A stretch of DNA of 42,663 bases from Thalassiosira profunda (GCA_036939355.1 JALLAP010000018.1:1-42663); one strand, 5' to 3'. Shown: positions 18,954-29,566, counted from the stretch's first letter. Numbers and translations: made by a program. The notes: generated from the sequence alone by a model not told the origin.

Positions 18954-21247
18954 ATGTTCCCGCTCCTCGGCCTTTCCGCCGGGCGCGACGATCTCGCCTT
19001 CGACGCCGAGGGCTCAGCGCATCGCCCTGCTGCGCTAGGAGGAAGCAACGTCGACTCTCATGGCGTCGTGCCCGTCACCGTCCCAATCCTGATCCTCTCG
19101 GCCGCGCCGCTCCTCGCCATCGCGTACGTCGGGCACAAGTACGAGATGGGATTGGAGAACACGCTCCTCGTGGGAATATTGCGAAGTTTTGTCCAGCTGA
19201 CGATCCTGGGGTGGATACTGCACCCCATCTTCGTGATGGGGATAAGATGGCCCTGGATCGTCTTCCTCTGTAAGTGCATGTGCTCCTTTCCTCGGATATC
19301 TCTGGTGTGATTTGCAATAATGCTCACATCTCATGCTCACATCTTATGCTCACATCTTATGCACACGCTCCGATAGACGTGCTGTTCATGATCCTCATCG
19401 CCACGAAAGAGTCCATGTCGCGGCCGAAGTACACATACCAATACCACGCCCACTTGACCTTTCTCGCCCTCCTCCTCTCCATCTCGGCTGTTGGGGCATT
19501 CGCATTTTTGTTTGTCATCCGGCCGGAACCGAGGTGGGATCCGCAGTACGTGATCCCGATATGCGGAATGTTGATGGGCAATTGCATCAACGGGGTGTCG
19601 CTGACAGTAAGCAACTTGTCGACGTCGATCATGGAGGGAGGACGGCGGGAGGTGGAATTGCTGCTAAGCTTCGGAGCGAGCGGATGGGAGAGCGTGGGGA
19701 GATTGGTTCGAGAGGCGGTGCGGGCGGGCGTGACGCCAATGCTGAACAGCCTCAATGTCATCGGGCTCGTGAGCATTCCGGGCATGATGACAGGTCAGAT
19801 TCTCGGAGGCTCCCCGGTTACGGAGGCGGCGCATTATCAGATACTGATCATGTATCTGATTGCGACCTGTACGTTCTGTACGATCTTCACCAACGTGTTC
19901 ATCATCTATCGCGTGGCGTTCGATGGCGGCACGCATGTCCTTCGTACCGATCGTTTCTTCAAGGTGAAAAGGAAGAAGAAGGCGGTGCAAACGGAGCAAA
20001 GCGGCGGTATTGTCGGCAACTTGATTGGGCGCATACAAAACTGCTGCAGTATTGGGCTGGGATGCGCGAAAAGCATCCTCTGCTTTTGCGGGTTGTTTGG
20101 GCGACAACTAGACACCACCGCTGCTGATATCTCGCATGGTGCTTTGGAGAGCAAACCGCTATCGAATCTGCCAGAGTCAACGTATGGAAGCGACAAACCC
20201 GTCCCATCGAATAGGATCCAGATCCAGACGCATCAGATTGCTAGTTGCGGATCGAAAGACCCACTCCTTCGAATCGCCAGGCTTCAGTTTTCAGTGCCCG
20301 AGAGCAATGCGACAAAGCGCCCGAGAGGCAGCTCTGATGCTCAATCTTTGACGGTGCCGCCATCGCCTGGATCTCTCTCACATATCAATGGAGGTTCTGC
20401 TCCAAACCCAGAGCCATTGATTCAACAACGACGCATTCTTTGCATCAATCTCAATGCAAATCTTAAGAAAGGAGAGATCGGCATCGTTTCTGGACCCAGT
20501 GGGAGCGGGAAGTCTACGTTCTTTCGAGTGCTGGCCGGCCTCAGTCCGATGGATCACGGAGACGTCACCATGCCGGGGTTGTCACTTGCTGGTTGCTGCG
20601 GTCAAGGTGGTCGTGTTGTCAATCACAACAGCATGATCCAATGGAGAACTGCCGTTCGCTATGTTACGCAATACAAAGTGGATATACCGGGAACTCCAAG
20701 AGATTTTGTTGGCCGGATTGCAATGTTCTCGTCCTATAATACGTCCAGTGGAAGAGAGTTTGGAACTCCTTCCAAGGATGCAATGATTGCAGAGACATTG
20801 TCTTATCTCCTGCAATGGGGCATGGGCGACGTGGGTGCGGTCAGTGATCAAGAAGGCGAACGGTATTTGGACAAAGAATGGAAAGATCTGAGCGGAGGAG
20901 AGTCGCAAAGAAGTGAGACTGCACAATGTGCTTGATTGCCAGTATGTTTTATCATGCTCACAACCTTGTGTATCGAAACCATGCAGCTCTTCTTGCCATA
21001 TCAATGGCAACGCGGCCTCAGGTACTGCTGATGGATGAAGCCACATCAGGTTTGGATGCCAAGGTGAGCATTTGCACTTCTGTTGAGCTGTCTCGCACTT
21101 CAAATCGCACATTCATCAATTGATTCTCTACCATAGACGGAGAAGTGCGTCGAAACGAGTGTTATCGAGTACATCAAGCGGCACCAGGCGGCGGTGTATT
21201 GGATCACGCATAGCGAAGACATCGCAGAGAGATTACTGAGGCATTAG
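18954..21247 (+). CDS. ABC transporter: UPF0014/FetB-ALS3 permease fused to a FetA/STAR1-type ATPase
   Basis: Four exons, 18954-19269, 19377-20912, 20987-21063 and 21137-21247, all in phase, coding 679 residues. Residues of about 35-330 are the permease with about seven membrane segments and the family hallmarks VGILRSFVQLTILG, MLMGNCINGVSLT and IGLVSIPGMMTGQILGG. A linker of about 130 residues follows. The nucleotide-binding domain has Walker A GPSGSGKST near residue 478, signature LSGGESQRT (split by the second intron), Walker B VLLMDEATSGLD and the switch His in ITHSED. In E. coli FetA/FetB exports iron; in plants STAR1/ALS3 acts in aluminium tolerance. In those organisms the two parts are separate genes, whereas here they form one chain. 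The substrate is unknown. Confidence 0.87.
19320..19358 (+). repeat. 13-bp tandem repeat in the first intron of the ABC transporter gene
   Basis: Three consecutive units of ATGCTCACATCTT (the first ends TC) lie just before the splice acceptor at 19376. Length variation here would not alter the protein. Confidence 0.75.
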
Positions 21248-21414
21248 ACAGGGGCTGGGCTCGCTGAAAGCAATCATGTGGGGTTGGCATTGGCACTTGT
21301 GGCAAACCTGCATGTTTGGCACTCTTCTGAAATTTTCGCTCAACGACACCACAATCACAGAGTGCGTCTTTGAGCTCATTTTATTGCGCTGCACACCACC
21401 TCGATCGACCAACC

Positions 21415-22396
21415 ATGTCAACGGCGGCAATGAGCAACTTCGGTGAGTGCTAACGCATAGTTGTCTGCCATGCTGTAGTAGAAGTACACTTTGCTCATGT
21501 GCTCCACAGATGATGCTGCGGGGATGGTGGAGACGATGATGGAGCATGAGTCGATCAAGAAAGCAATGCTGGTCTTCGAGGAGACAGACGCATTCGATGA
21601 ACTTACCGAAGATGAACCTGCCGAAGAGATCGCTGAAGAGTACTGCCAGTTTATGGCACTGAAGATTCTGAGCGGAGATTTCAGTGCGGCAGATGCCAAG
21701 CTATCGCCCGGCGGTACGGTTGATGCATTCTGGCATTGTCACATCCTTGACACCGTTGGTTACGCGTAAGTGTGGTTGACATCTTCCTCGAAGGCGCCTT
21801 TTCCTGTATCTCAACTCACCTACCACTCATTCACGCAGAGGATTCTTCCAGGCTGCATTCCCTCCCTTGGGCCCTATTGTTCATCATGATGCAACAAAAA
21901 GCCGGGACTCTCGAGCCGCCATCGAAGCTCGGCAGGAGGAGACCAAGGAGGTTAGTTCAATTGCTGGTGCTTGGCTTGAGTTGACAGTGAACAACTCAGT
22001 GAAGATCGAGCTGACCCTCTCATCAACCTATCATACGTGTTGGCATAGCTGTACGAGGCCATCTTCAACGAAGACTGTCCCTTCTTCAGCCACGACAACA
22101 CCCTCCCTGTCATCACAAAGGCGAAGGTTTATATTGAAACGAGGTTTGTTGTTGTTCGTAACCCATTCACCATCAACTACAAGATGCTGACCGGAAAGAC
22201 TGGCCGAATGGACATTGGTCCAAACAACACGGCTGAGCACCTTAAGATGCTGATCAACCGTGAGGAAGGCATTCCAACGGATCAGCTGCACTTGCTTTTT
22301 GCACGAGAGGAGTTGGAAGACAACAGGACTATGGCGGATTATGGAATAGTGGAGGGATCAGATGTGCATGTCTGTATTTGTCTTCGTGGCTGTTAA
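21415..22396 (+). CDS. GRDP-motif protein with a C-terminal ubiquitin-like domain
   Basis: Four exons, 21415-21442, 21510-21765, 21839-21950 and 22049-22396, all GT-AG and in phase, coding 247 residues. The middle carries YCQFMALKIL, then LSPGGTVDAFWHCHILDT and GPIVHHD, matching the conserved D-xx-WH-x-HILDT...HHD block of glycine-rich-domain proteins (GRDP, DUF1399). Residues of about 175-247 resemble ubiquitin: KMLTGKTGRMDIGPNNT, then IPTDQLHLLFAREELED, MADYGIVEGSDVHV and the ending CLRGC. Ubiquitin itself ends LRLRGG, so the processing Gly-Gly is missing and conjugation is unlikely. The role may be protein interaction, perhaps in protein turnover. The first exon codes only nine residues. 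Confidence 0.78.
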
Positions 22397-22572
22397 ACAG
22401 GAGGAACGTGGCCAAGAGGAGAGACATACCTCGAAAGTGATCAAGAGGAAGCTATGGAGAGTTTTCTTCTAGTCGTCTCTATGCCACAAGGGACCTAGGA
22501 TTTTGGATGTGGAATACGTCGTCTTGATATGATGTGAGCGGTTAAGGCGAAGACTACTACTCTTGAATCATT

Positions 22573-23688
22573 CTAGCCAGCTTTGTTTATTGCATCTAGT
22601 ATCTGAGGACAGTCGCAGCGCTTTTCCATCACACCGACGAAGACGCCGTTCAATTCTCCCGGAGCGAACAGATGATCGAACGGTGGCGGCGACCACATTG
22701 TAACCTCGCTCTCATCGAGTTGAAAATTCATTGCGCAGGCGTGGAGATACGTCCGGTCCCAGTCAGTACCATCTGCAGTCGACGACTCCAACCGGCCACC
22801 GCCATATCGAGCATCGCCCAGTATCGGCAAGCCAACGGATTTTGCCGCCACTCTCAGTTGATGCGTTCGCCCGGTATGCGGTTGGAACAGGATTGCAGTT
22901 TTCGGTATTGCCCGGCCTTCGCTGCCTTCTGTGGGGTCAAGAAGTTGTGGTACCATTTGTAGATTGCCCAATCCGGCCGTGAAGAATCGCGTCACTGCAT
23001 ATCCAATACTTCTCTGTGCAGTCTTATCATCATCACTGATTCCCTCGCCGCAATCGTCCTCGGCGATCTTTGGTTTGCTCGACGCATTGACCAGTTTGTA
23101 GCTGCCCCGGCGCCCCAACATCATTTCTCCCTTCACCCAACCCTGCTTCTTAACTTTTGGCTTCTTGCCGCTGATGGCCACGTAATATTTCCGTATCTCC
23201 TTGTTGTTGAATTTGACCATCAATTCGCTGGCAGTTGCAGAATCCTTGGCAAAAAGAAGTATGCCAGACGTCACTTTGTCCAGTCGGTGCACCCCGTACA
23301 ATCTGCCTGGGTACGAGAACGACGGATTGGACTGCTGCTGTTGATGTCGAATCACCGACAGTATCCCCGGAGACGAAGCATCGTCGTGATGGGGGATGTG
23401 CGGCGGCTTGGCTACCGCGAGCAGCCTCTCGTTTTCGTAGATGATCGGAACGCTCACATCATAGGCATTGTTTGTCGCGTGTGACGCCAACGAGGCCCGT
23501 TGCTGCGTCACTTCTCGTGGCGGATGGGGGAATGCAAAGTAGTTTGTTGCATCTGACGCCAACGAGGGCCGATGCTGAAGAGCTTGTCGTGATGGCTGGG
23601 CGAACGCAACCGCGACGGTGCGCTCCGCGCCTCGAGACCGAGTCAAGCCTATAAAAAGAAACCAGATACGCGGCAGCCGATGCACCAT
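22573..23688 (-). CDS. RluA-family RNA pseudouridine synthase
   Basis: 371 residues from ATG at 23688; the frame is open to an ATG at 23916 (447 residues). The catalytic domain begins PIIYENERLLAVAKPPHIPHH and contains YGVHRLDKVTSGILLFAKD with the catalytic Asp of H-R-L-D. ILFQPHTGRTHQLRVAAKSVGLPILGDARYGG follows in the order typical of RluA/TruC enzymes, which isomerise uridine in rRNA or tRNA. No S4 domain is seen. The N-terminus (IWFLFIGL, then VAVAFAQPS) could be an organelle signal, but it lacks a clean signal-peptide shape. A short duplication (PSLASDATN / ASLASHATN) precedes the domain. It is divergent from the succinyl-CoA synthetase gene, about 280 bp from it. Confidence 0.88.
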   Translation of the reverse strand: MVHRLPRIWFLFIGLTRSRGAERTVAVAFAQPSRQALQHRPSLASDATNYFAFPHPPREVTQQRASLASHATNNAYDVSVPIIYENERLLAVAKPPHIPHHDDASSPGILSVIRHQQQQSNPSFSYPGRLYGVHRLDKVTSGILLFAKDSATASELMVKFNNKEIRKYYVAISGKKPKVKKQGWVKGEMMLGRRGSYKLVNASSKPKIAEDDCGEGISDDDKTAQRSIGYAVTRFFTAGLGNLQMVPQLLDPTEGSEGRAIPKTAILFQPHTGRTHQLRVAAKSVGLPILGDARYGGGRLESSTADGTDWDRTYLHACAMNFQLDESEVTMWSPPPFDHLFAPGELNGVFVGVMEKRCDCPQILDAINKAG

Positions 23689-23971
23689 CCGATAAAGTCG
23701 TTGCGGCCAAGTCGGGAACCAGCTTGATACAATAGCGAGACAAGTGTGTGGCCGAGCGAGGTGAATGTGATGGGTGCTGGAGGAAATGGGATGTGGGTGA
23801 AAGCGACGCCAAAGGTCGGGAAGCGGGAAGCAAGAAGTGATGGAAAAGATTCTACGTAGATGAATATACTGAAGTCTACGTAGGAATTCCAAGAAGATCG
23901 CGGTCCTCTTTTGCAACTCTCGACGACGCCCTCATATTTTTCAACGCGCGTTCCACAGCGCACAAACCGCC

Positions 23972-25243
23972 ATGCTCCTCCCCACGCTCGCCCGGACCGC
24001 CCTCTCTCGCGCGGCCGCCCGCCCCGCCGCGGCGGCGGCCAGCAGCCAGGTCGGCGCCGTCCGCTTCCTCAATTTGCACGAGTACCAATCCGCCCAAATC
24101 ATGAAGGACGCGGGCGTCAACGTCCCCTTCGGCCTCCCGGCCCACACCGTCGACGAGGCCGTCCAGGCCGCGGCCGAGATTGGCGACGAGGAGGTGGTCA
24201 TCAAATCCCAAATTCTCGCGGGTGGCCGCGGGCTGGGGAAATTCACCAACGGGCTGCAGGGCGGCGTCCACATCATCGACTCGAAGGAGACGAAGGAGTA
24301 TGCCGAGAAGATGCTCGGGGGCACCCTCGTCACCAAGCAGTCGGGCCCGGCGGGCAAGCCCGTCAACACGCTCCTCCTGGCCAAGAAGATGAGCCTCGCG
24401 AAGGAATTTTACTTCGCCATCTTCATGGACCGGGGCAGCGGCGGACCGCTCATCATCGCCTGCAGTGAGGGGGGCACGTCCATCGAGGACCTGGCCGAGA
24501 GCAGCCCGGAGAAGATCGTCAAGGTCCCCGTCGACATTACCACGGGGCCCACCCCGGAGCAAATCGAGACGGTGGTGAACGGACTGGGATGCTCGGGCGA
24601 CAAGGCGGCGGCGGGGGAACAGATCCAGGCCCTGTACAACTTGTTCATCGACAAGGATTGCACCATGGTGGAGGTGAATCCCCTCGCCGAGGACACGGAC
24701 GGCAATTTGATCGCCGCCGACGCCAAGATTGGATTCGACGACAACGCCGAATTCCGCCAGAAGGACGTCTTCGCGCAGCGCGACCACACCCAGGAGGATC
24801 CCCGCGAAGTTGCCGCCGGGAAGTGGGACCTCAACTATATCGGGCTCGATGGAAATATCGGCTGCATGGTCAACGGCGCGGGACTGGCCATGAGCACCAT
24901 GGACATTATCTCGTTGCGGGGCGGGTCGCCGGCCAACTTCCTCGACGTGGGGGGAAGCGCGAATGTTGATCAAATCAAGGCGGCGTTCGAGATCATCACG
25001 ACGGATCCGGCCGTCAAGGCGATTTTGGTGAACATCTTCGGGGGGATCATGAAGTGCGACATCATTGCCGAGGGGATTATCGAGGCGTCGAAGGCATTGG
25101 ATTTGAAGGTGCCGGTGGTGGTGCGGCTGGAGGGGACGAACGTGGAGCGGGGGAAGCAGCTGTTGGAGGACAGCGGGCTGGACCTCATCACGGCCGACGA
25201 TTTGGACGACGCGGCCGCCAAGGCGGTGGCGGCCATTTCATAA
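23972..25243 (+). CDS. sucC: Succinyl-CoA synthetase beta subunit, mitochondrial
   Basis: 423 residues, single exon, normal family length. The first 28 residues (LARTALSRAAARPAAAAASS) are Arg/Ala-rich and lack acids, a mitochondrial presequence, and the mature protein starts at about FLNLHEYQSAQIM. ATP-grasp features include KSQILAGGRGLGKF, GGVHIIDS, EGGTSIEDLAE and MVEVNPLAED with metal-binding Glu and Asn. The C-terminal ligase domain has LDGNIGCMVNGAGLAMSTMD, GGSPANFLDVGGSA and VNIFGGIMKCD, the loop contacting succinyl-phosphate chemistry and CoA. Together with the alpha subunit it makes succinate and NTP in the TCA cycle. ADP or GDP preference cannot be read reliably. Codon use is strongly GC-biased, as expected for high expression. 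Confidence 0.96.
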   Translation: MLLPTLARTALSRAAARPAAAAASSQVGAVRFLNLHEYQSAQIMKDAGVNVPFGLPAHTVDEAVQAAAEIGDEEVVIKSQILAGGRGLGKFTNGLQGGVHIIDSKETKEYAEKMLGGTLVTKQSGPAGKPVNTLLLAKKMSLAKEFYFAIFMDRGSGGPLIIACSEGGTSIEDLAESSPEKIVKVPVDITTGPTPEQIETVVNGLGCSGDKAAAGEQIQALYNLFIDKDCTMVEVNPLAEDTDGNLIAADAKIGFDDNAEFRQKDVFAQRDHTQEDPREVAAGKWDLNYIGLDGNIGCMVNGAGLAMSTMDIISLRGGSPANFLDVGGSANVDQIKAAFEIITTDPAVKAILVNIFGGIMKCDIIAEGIIEASKALDLKVPVVVRLEGTNVERGKQLLEDSGLDLITADDLDDAAAKAVAAIS

Positions 25244-25352
25244 GTTGTTCGTCGAGTTGATCGGTGTTCTGGGTCTAGACTCGAGGCTCAAAACGAGGAT
25301 GGCCTAAACCGCATTTATGTTCATTACCATACTGAAGTAATGACTCTCTGGA

Positions 25353-27473
25353 CTAGCATGTCTCATTACTATCGGGGATTCCCAGAACCCTCGATGCAGA
25401 ATTGTTGTGTGATCGGCGCTGAAAGTATTTGGTGATGCGCTGCTGGGTCTTGTCGAGCTGTGCTATTCTAAGCGTTTCTTGGACCAACGATCGTCTGGAG
25501 ATGACCTTCTCCAGAACATGCATTTCCACATCGACTTTCCCCGCAAAGCCGTAATACACCGGCGCGGTGAATGTGATCTTCAAACAGTCAGGACGACCCG
25601 AACATTCGCCCGTCTCACTCCTGGACACTTCGATGCCTGGAGGATATTTTCTGAAGCAAATCGTCACCTCCGCGACGTTACTCTCTTCATCTAGAAACTC
25701 CGCTGCCTTGCTTCGGACATATCCACACCCATTCATCATCAGGTTGCAACTGAGCACCGCCATTCTCTTAAGCTCTGTTTCACTGAAACCTTTTTCCCTC
25801 AAGGTGGAGTATGCCACTGCAATTTCTTTGCAAGGCCCCTCATGGCCCAGCCCATAACTCTCGGACTGGCAGGCGATGGAGCAGTAGCATTCCACGCCGC
25901 AGCGTTTGCAAAACAGAAGTTCCTTTCTGTCGACCTCCTTCAGGCAGTTGCAACACGTAGCGCAGGAGCTTGCCTTGACGGCATCATCGATAAAACTGCA
26001 GATCTTGTCGGACAGAACAACAGATTTCTTTCGCAGTGCGTCGAGTGCCGTCACGATCCCATCTTTTCTCTCACGCAGGACCCGCGACGTCCTGCTGTGC
26101 ATTGCTATGTCATACATTCCGCCAGCAATAAAGTGTAGGTCCTCGCCAATCTCGCAATCACTTTCACCTCCATATGTAAGGAGAGCATCGATGCAAAACT
26201 CAAGCAACCCGTATCGAACTGCAGCTGCGTATCTGCTGTCAATCCGTTTGATATGCGCATAATTATTGTCCCGGCCGAGGATTGCAACCATCAAATTCAG
26301 CACAATATTGGCGGCCTCCGCGGACGAGTTATTTTTCCCAAACTCGATCAGCTCAGTAATCACTCCCGCATCCACGTATCCATACTCCAACAGCAATGGC
26401 CGAACGATGCTCTCGAAAAGGAAAGAACGGTCGATGCTCTTGTCATTGCTCATCATTCTAACCAATCCCGCCATCGTCGAATCCTTGCATTCAGGGTTGT
26501 TACTCAACAGCGGAGTGCAAGCTATTTGATCCAATGCTCCTCTCATCACACCCTCCTGTACGACACCATAGTGCGCGATAGCCAAGGAGAGAATTCTCTG
26601 AGCTTTGCGGGCGGACAAAGACAACGGATCTGGAGATGTGCTAGGGTCAGGGTAAAGTCGTCGAAGACTTTCGGATTCAGAGGCGATATCCACACGGCTT
26701 TGACTCCAGCAGCTGGCTTGTGCGACAAAAGGTAGTAAGCCCTCGTATGAAGCCATCGCCAAGAAGGCCTCCTTCGACCTCATTATGCCGTGGACAAAAA
26801 TGAAGAAAGAAGACAGGCACAAATGCCAAACATGGTTGCTCTGGAACAATTCCCTTTTGTCGTCCATCATCGCCATCACGAATGGTTTCATGCCCTTTGC
26901 CACTTTTGACCGCACACCATCCCGTGCATCTACTACCAATCCGTCTTGTATAAGCAGCCCTAGGATAAGCACCCAGTTGTATGCCAACATGGTAGACTCC
27001 CTCGCGCCCACCACTCTACCCAAGGCGTCAGAACTGGATTTGGCGGATTGGTTCAGGAAGTGAAGCAGCGACAAGTGAATGTCGGCTTCCAGCAGCTCAT
27101 TTTCCAATTGCTGTCCGATATGAGGGTCCGCAATGTTGCGCCTGATGATATCCGTCACGAAATAATTTCCCTCCCGCAGTGCCTGTCCGAAGTTGTGGAA
27201 GTAGTTCTCAGCCAGTACCAGCCTCTCCCCATCGTTCAGCAATCCCCTATCGAAATCCCTCACGGTCCTGGCAGTGGCACTAGATTTGCCGCCCTCAATA
27301 TGTGATAAACAGGGGTGGAGTATGCTTGAGCTCCTCCCGTTGTCGCGTAGGACGACGCGGCATCCCTCCGCCATAAATTCTTTGATCTCAGGCCCAAGAT
27401 GGGGATAGAATTTCACGCCGTTCTCCTTGGCCGCCTTGCGTTGTTTTCCGCGGTCCTTCTTTCGAGATGGCAT
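25353..27473 (-). CDS. MYND-finger family protein, copy 3 (intact reference copy)
   Basis: 706 residues from MPSRKKDRGKQRKA at 27473. Upstream in-frame Met at 27560 is not shared by the relatives. The order is a basic Lys/Arg N-terminus, then about 450 residues of helical repeats with blocks such as LAENYFHNF, DIHLSLLHFLNQS, KRELFQSNHVWHLCLSSFF and SYEGLLPFVAQASCWSQSR. The MYND zinc finger sits at about residues 505-548 (CCNCLKEVDRKELLFC...CYCSIACQSESYGLGH), followed by a domain with LMMNGCGYVRSKAAEF and VYYGFAGKV. The C-terminus has QQRITKYFQRR, a full PIP-box match (Q-x-x-I-x-x-aromatic-aromatic plus basic residues), predicting PCNA binding. It is the only copy of the four without frame damage. 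Confidence 0.85.
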   Translation of the reverse strand: MPSRKKDRGKQRKAAKENGVKFYPHLGPEIKEFMAEGCRVVLRDNGRSSSILHPCLSHIEGGKSSATARTVRDFDRGLLNDGERLVLAENYFHNFGQALREGNYFVTDIIRRNIADPHIGQQLENELLEADIHLSLLHFLNQSAKSSSDALGRVVGARESTMLAYNWVLILGLLIQDGLVVDARDGVRSKVAKGMKPFVMAMMDDKRELFQSNHVWHLCLSSFFIFVHGIMRSKEAFLAMASYEGLLPFVAQASCWSQSRVDIASESESLRRLYPDPSTSPDPLSLSARKAQRILSLAIAHYGVVQEGVMRGALDQIACTPLLSNNPECKDSTMAGLVRMMSNDKSIDRSFLFESIVRPLLLEYGYVDAGVITELIEFGKNNSSAEAANIVLNLMVAILGRDNNYAHIKRIDSRYAAAVRYGLLEFCIDALLTYGGESDCEIGEDLHFIAGGMYDIAMHSRTSRVLRERKDGIVTALDALRKKSVVLSDKICSFIDDAVKASSCATCCNCLKEVDRKELLFCKRCGVECYCSIACQSESYGLGHEGPCKEIAVAYSTLREKGFSETELKRMAVLSCNLMMNGCGYVRSKAAEFLDEESNVAEVTICFRKYPPGIEVSRSETGECSGRPDCLKITFTAPVYYGFAGKVDVEMHVLEKVISRRSLVQETLRIAQLDKTQQRITKYFQRRSHNNSASRVLGIPDSNETC

Positions 27474-27789
27474 AGCGATGTGGTGTGCGCCGGCTTGTGC
27501 TCCGACCCGATGATAATATACGTCAAGCGCACAGCGACAACTCATGCACACCCGCGGCAATGCAAAGGAGGATCGCGGTCGCTGGCGAGCAGAGGCGGTG
27601 CAGAGTGAACAGCGGCGGTCCAGGTCGTCTGACGTGAAGACGGGCGGGCAGGGGCGGGCGGGTGTTGGGTCTCGCGATTTAGTCGCAATCGTGCGGCCTG
27701 GTCTCTCGCGCCGCTCAAACTCCCACTCAGACTACGATACTCAGCATCAGCCGCCGGGGCCCCTCGACCTCACCACCCCTAGCTCCGAC
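27474..27789. other. Shared upstream region between divergent genes
   Basis: 316 bp between the intact MYND gene (minus) and the Core-2/I-branching-like gene (plus). It includes G-rich GGGCGGGCAGGGGCGGGCGG around 27640-27660. No other structure is recognised. Confidence 0.45.
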
Positions 27790-29566
27790 ATGTCCGACTT
27801 CCAATCCCTCCTCTCCGTGTTCCAGGACGCCACCTCGTCCTCCAAGCCGGGCGGCGGCGGCGGGCGGGGGCCGCCAGATCCTTCACGCGGCGCGGCCGCG
27901 GGCAAGCAAAACGGTGCAGCTGCCTCAGCGCCAAAGGCCCCTCCCCCCATCGATCCCACGAGCACCACCGACCCGTCCTTCTCGGCGCCGCTCCTCAAGC
28001 AGAGAATTGAGAAGGTGATGCGCGTGCAGCAGATTCGCCGCTCGGCCGCCGCCGGTAATAGCAGTGCACAAGATGGGCATGCGGGGAAGGAGGGCGAGAA
28101 GGAGAGAAGGGAGGTGCACATTGCAATCTGCGCGACGATCGTGGACGAGTTCCCTCACGAGGCGCTGTGGCGCAAGTGGATGGAGGGGACGGGCGGGGAG
28201 TTCGATGTGGCGAGATCTGCAAACAATGGTGTAGCTACAAACGGAAAGGCACACACATCAGATGCAGGGGAAGGAAACAGCAGCAACAACAATGAATCCA
28301 CTCCATTTGCAGCCTCTGCCGAGCTGTATGTGCACGCGAAGAATCCGGAGCGGGTCAGGTCAGAATGGGTTCGGTAAGATTTGCAATGATGCCGCCGTAG
28401 ACGTGTGTTGCAAACCTCTCATACACGACATTGCGAAACAACACAGCTCCAAAACGATCCCCGTCTCCCACCGGCCGAACTGGAACGACGTGCGGATCGT
28501 CCGGGCCATCCTCTCGCTGCTCGAGGCGGCGTTGCGCGACGAGCGGACCACGCACGTCTTGCTCTGCACCGAATCGTGCGTCCCCGTGGCGACGCTGCGG
28601 GAAACGGCCCGGAGTGTGTTGCTGGACGAAGTGTGTCCGTGGGAGGAGGCAAATGGGGGCGGTGACCGTGCTGGGATGGGCAAAGGGGCTGGGAATGGGA
28701 GAGGAAAGGGGCGAAGGATCGACTGGGATCGCAGCTATGTGGATTGTTATGGGAGGGACAGCGGCCGGTGCACGAGATTCGACGAACGTGAGACCAATTT
28801 GCATCGCTACTTTCTTTTGTTTTGCCTTCGTTCTGACTTTGCTGGCAATTGCTTCTGCAGACAATTGTTGGGGTATCCTCAAAGATAGCGTGCCAGCCGA
28901 AGCCATTTACAAAGCGTGAGATGCCTGTTTGCATTGATGCGATATCCTTTCTCAACTGCATACAACCGCTCATTTCGCTTTTCGTTCGCCAGTCTGCCCG
29001 GTTGGTGCTTTCTGAGTCGGAAGCACGCGCACAGCATCCTCGACCTCCCATCGCAGCTCGAGGGATCGAACCTCTGGCCGGCCTTCGAACGCGTATGGGC
29101 CCCGGAGGAGGTGTTTGTGCCCACCGCATTGGCCATTGGTGGACACATGGAAGAGGTCGTGCGACGGCCGCTGACGCACTCCCAGTGGGACGAGCGCGCG
29201 GCCAATCACAAAGACCGGGCGCATCCGCTGGCGTACGATGGGCACTTTGACGATGGATTGGTGTCGCGTGTGCGGCGGGACGGATGCCTATTTCTGAGGA
29301 AGATGAAGCGGCCGTTGAATGTGGATGTGTGGGAGCAGATTGTCGTCCAACGGAGGAGAGGTCGAGATGCAGGGATGCCCGAGGAAAGCAGAGGGAGGGA
29401 AAGAGAAGATAGATACCAAAACGGTGGCAGAGGGAGAAACAACAGAGCGTACGATTCGAGATATGAATCGCGGGGCAGCCATCACGGCAATCACCAACGA
29501 GGATGGGACCGGGAGAGGAGCGGATACTCAGCTCACGATCAGAAACGGCAACGGAGGCGATGGTAG
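27790..29566 (+). CDS. Core-2/I-branching-like glycosyltransferase domain protein without membrane anchor
   Basis: Four exons, 27790-28373, 28447-28787, 28861-28915 and 28993-29566, in phase, coding 517 residues. Family blocks are IAICATIVDEFPHEALWRKW, AELYVHAKNPERV, SHRPNWNDVRIVRAILSLLEAAL, TTHVLLCTESCVPVA, then HNCWGILKDSVPAEAIYKALPGWCFLSRKHA and VWAPEEVFVPTAL. This order matches Core-2/I-branching beta-1,6-N-acetylglucosaminyltransferase-related (PF02485) proteins. Those are normally type II Golgi proteins. Here the N-terminus (MSDFQSLLSVFQDATSS, then a Gly-rich linker) has no hydrophobic segment, so a cytosolic location or a missing upstream exon must be considered. The last 70 residues are Arg/Gly/Asn-rich (NGGRGRNNR; DQKRQRRRW), like RNA-binding tails. 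Confidence 0.75.
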
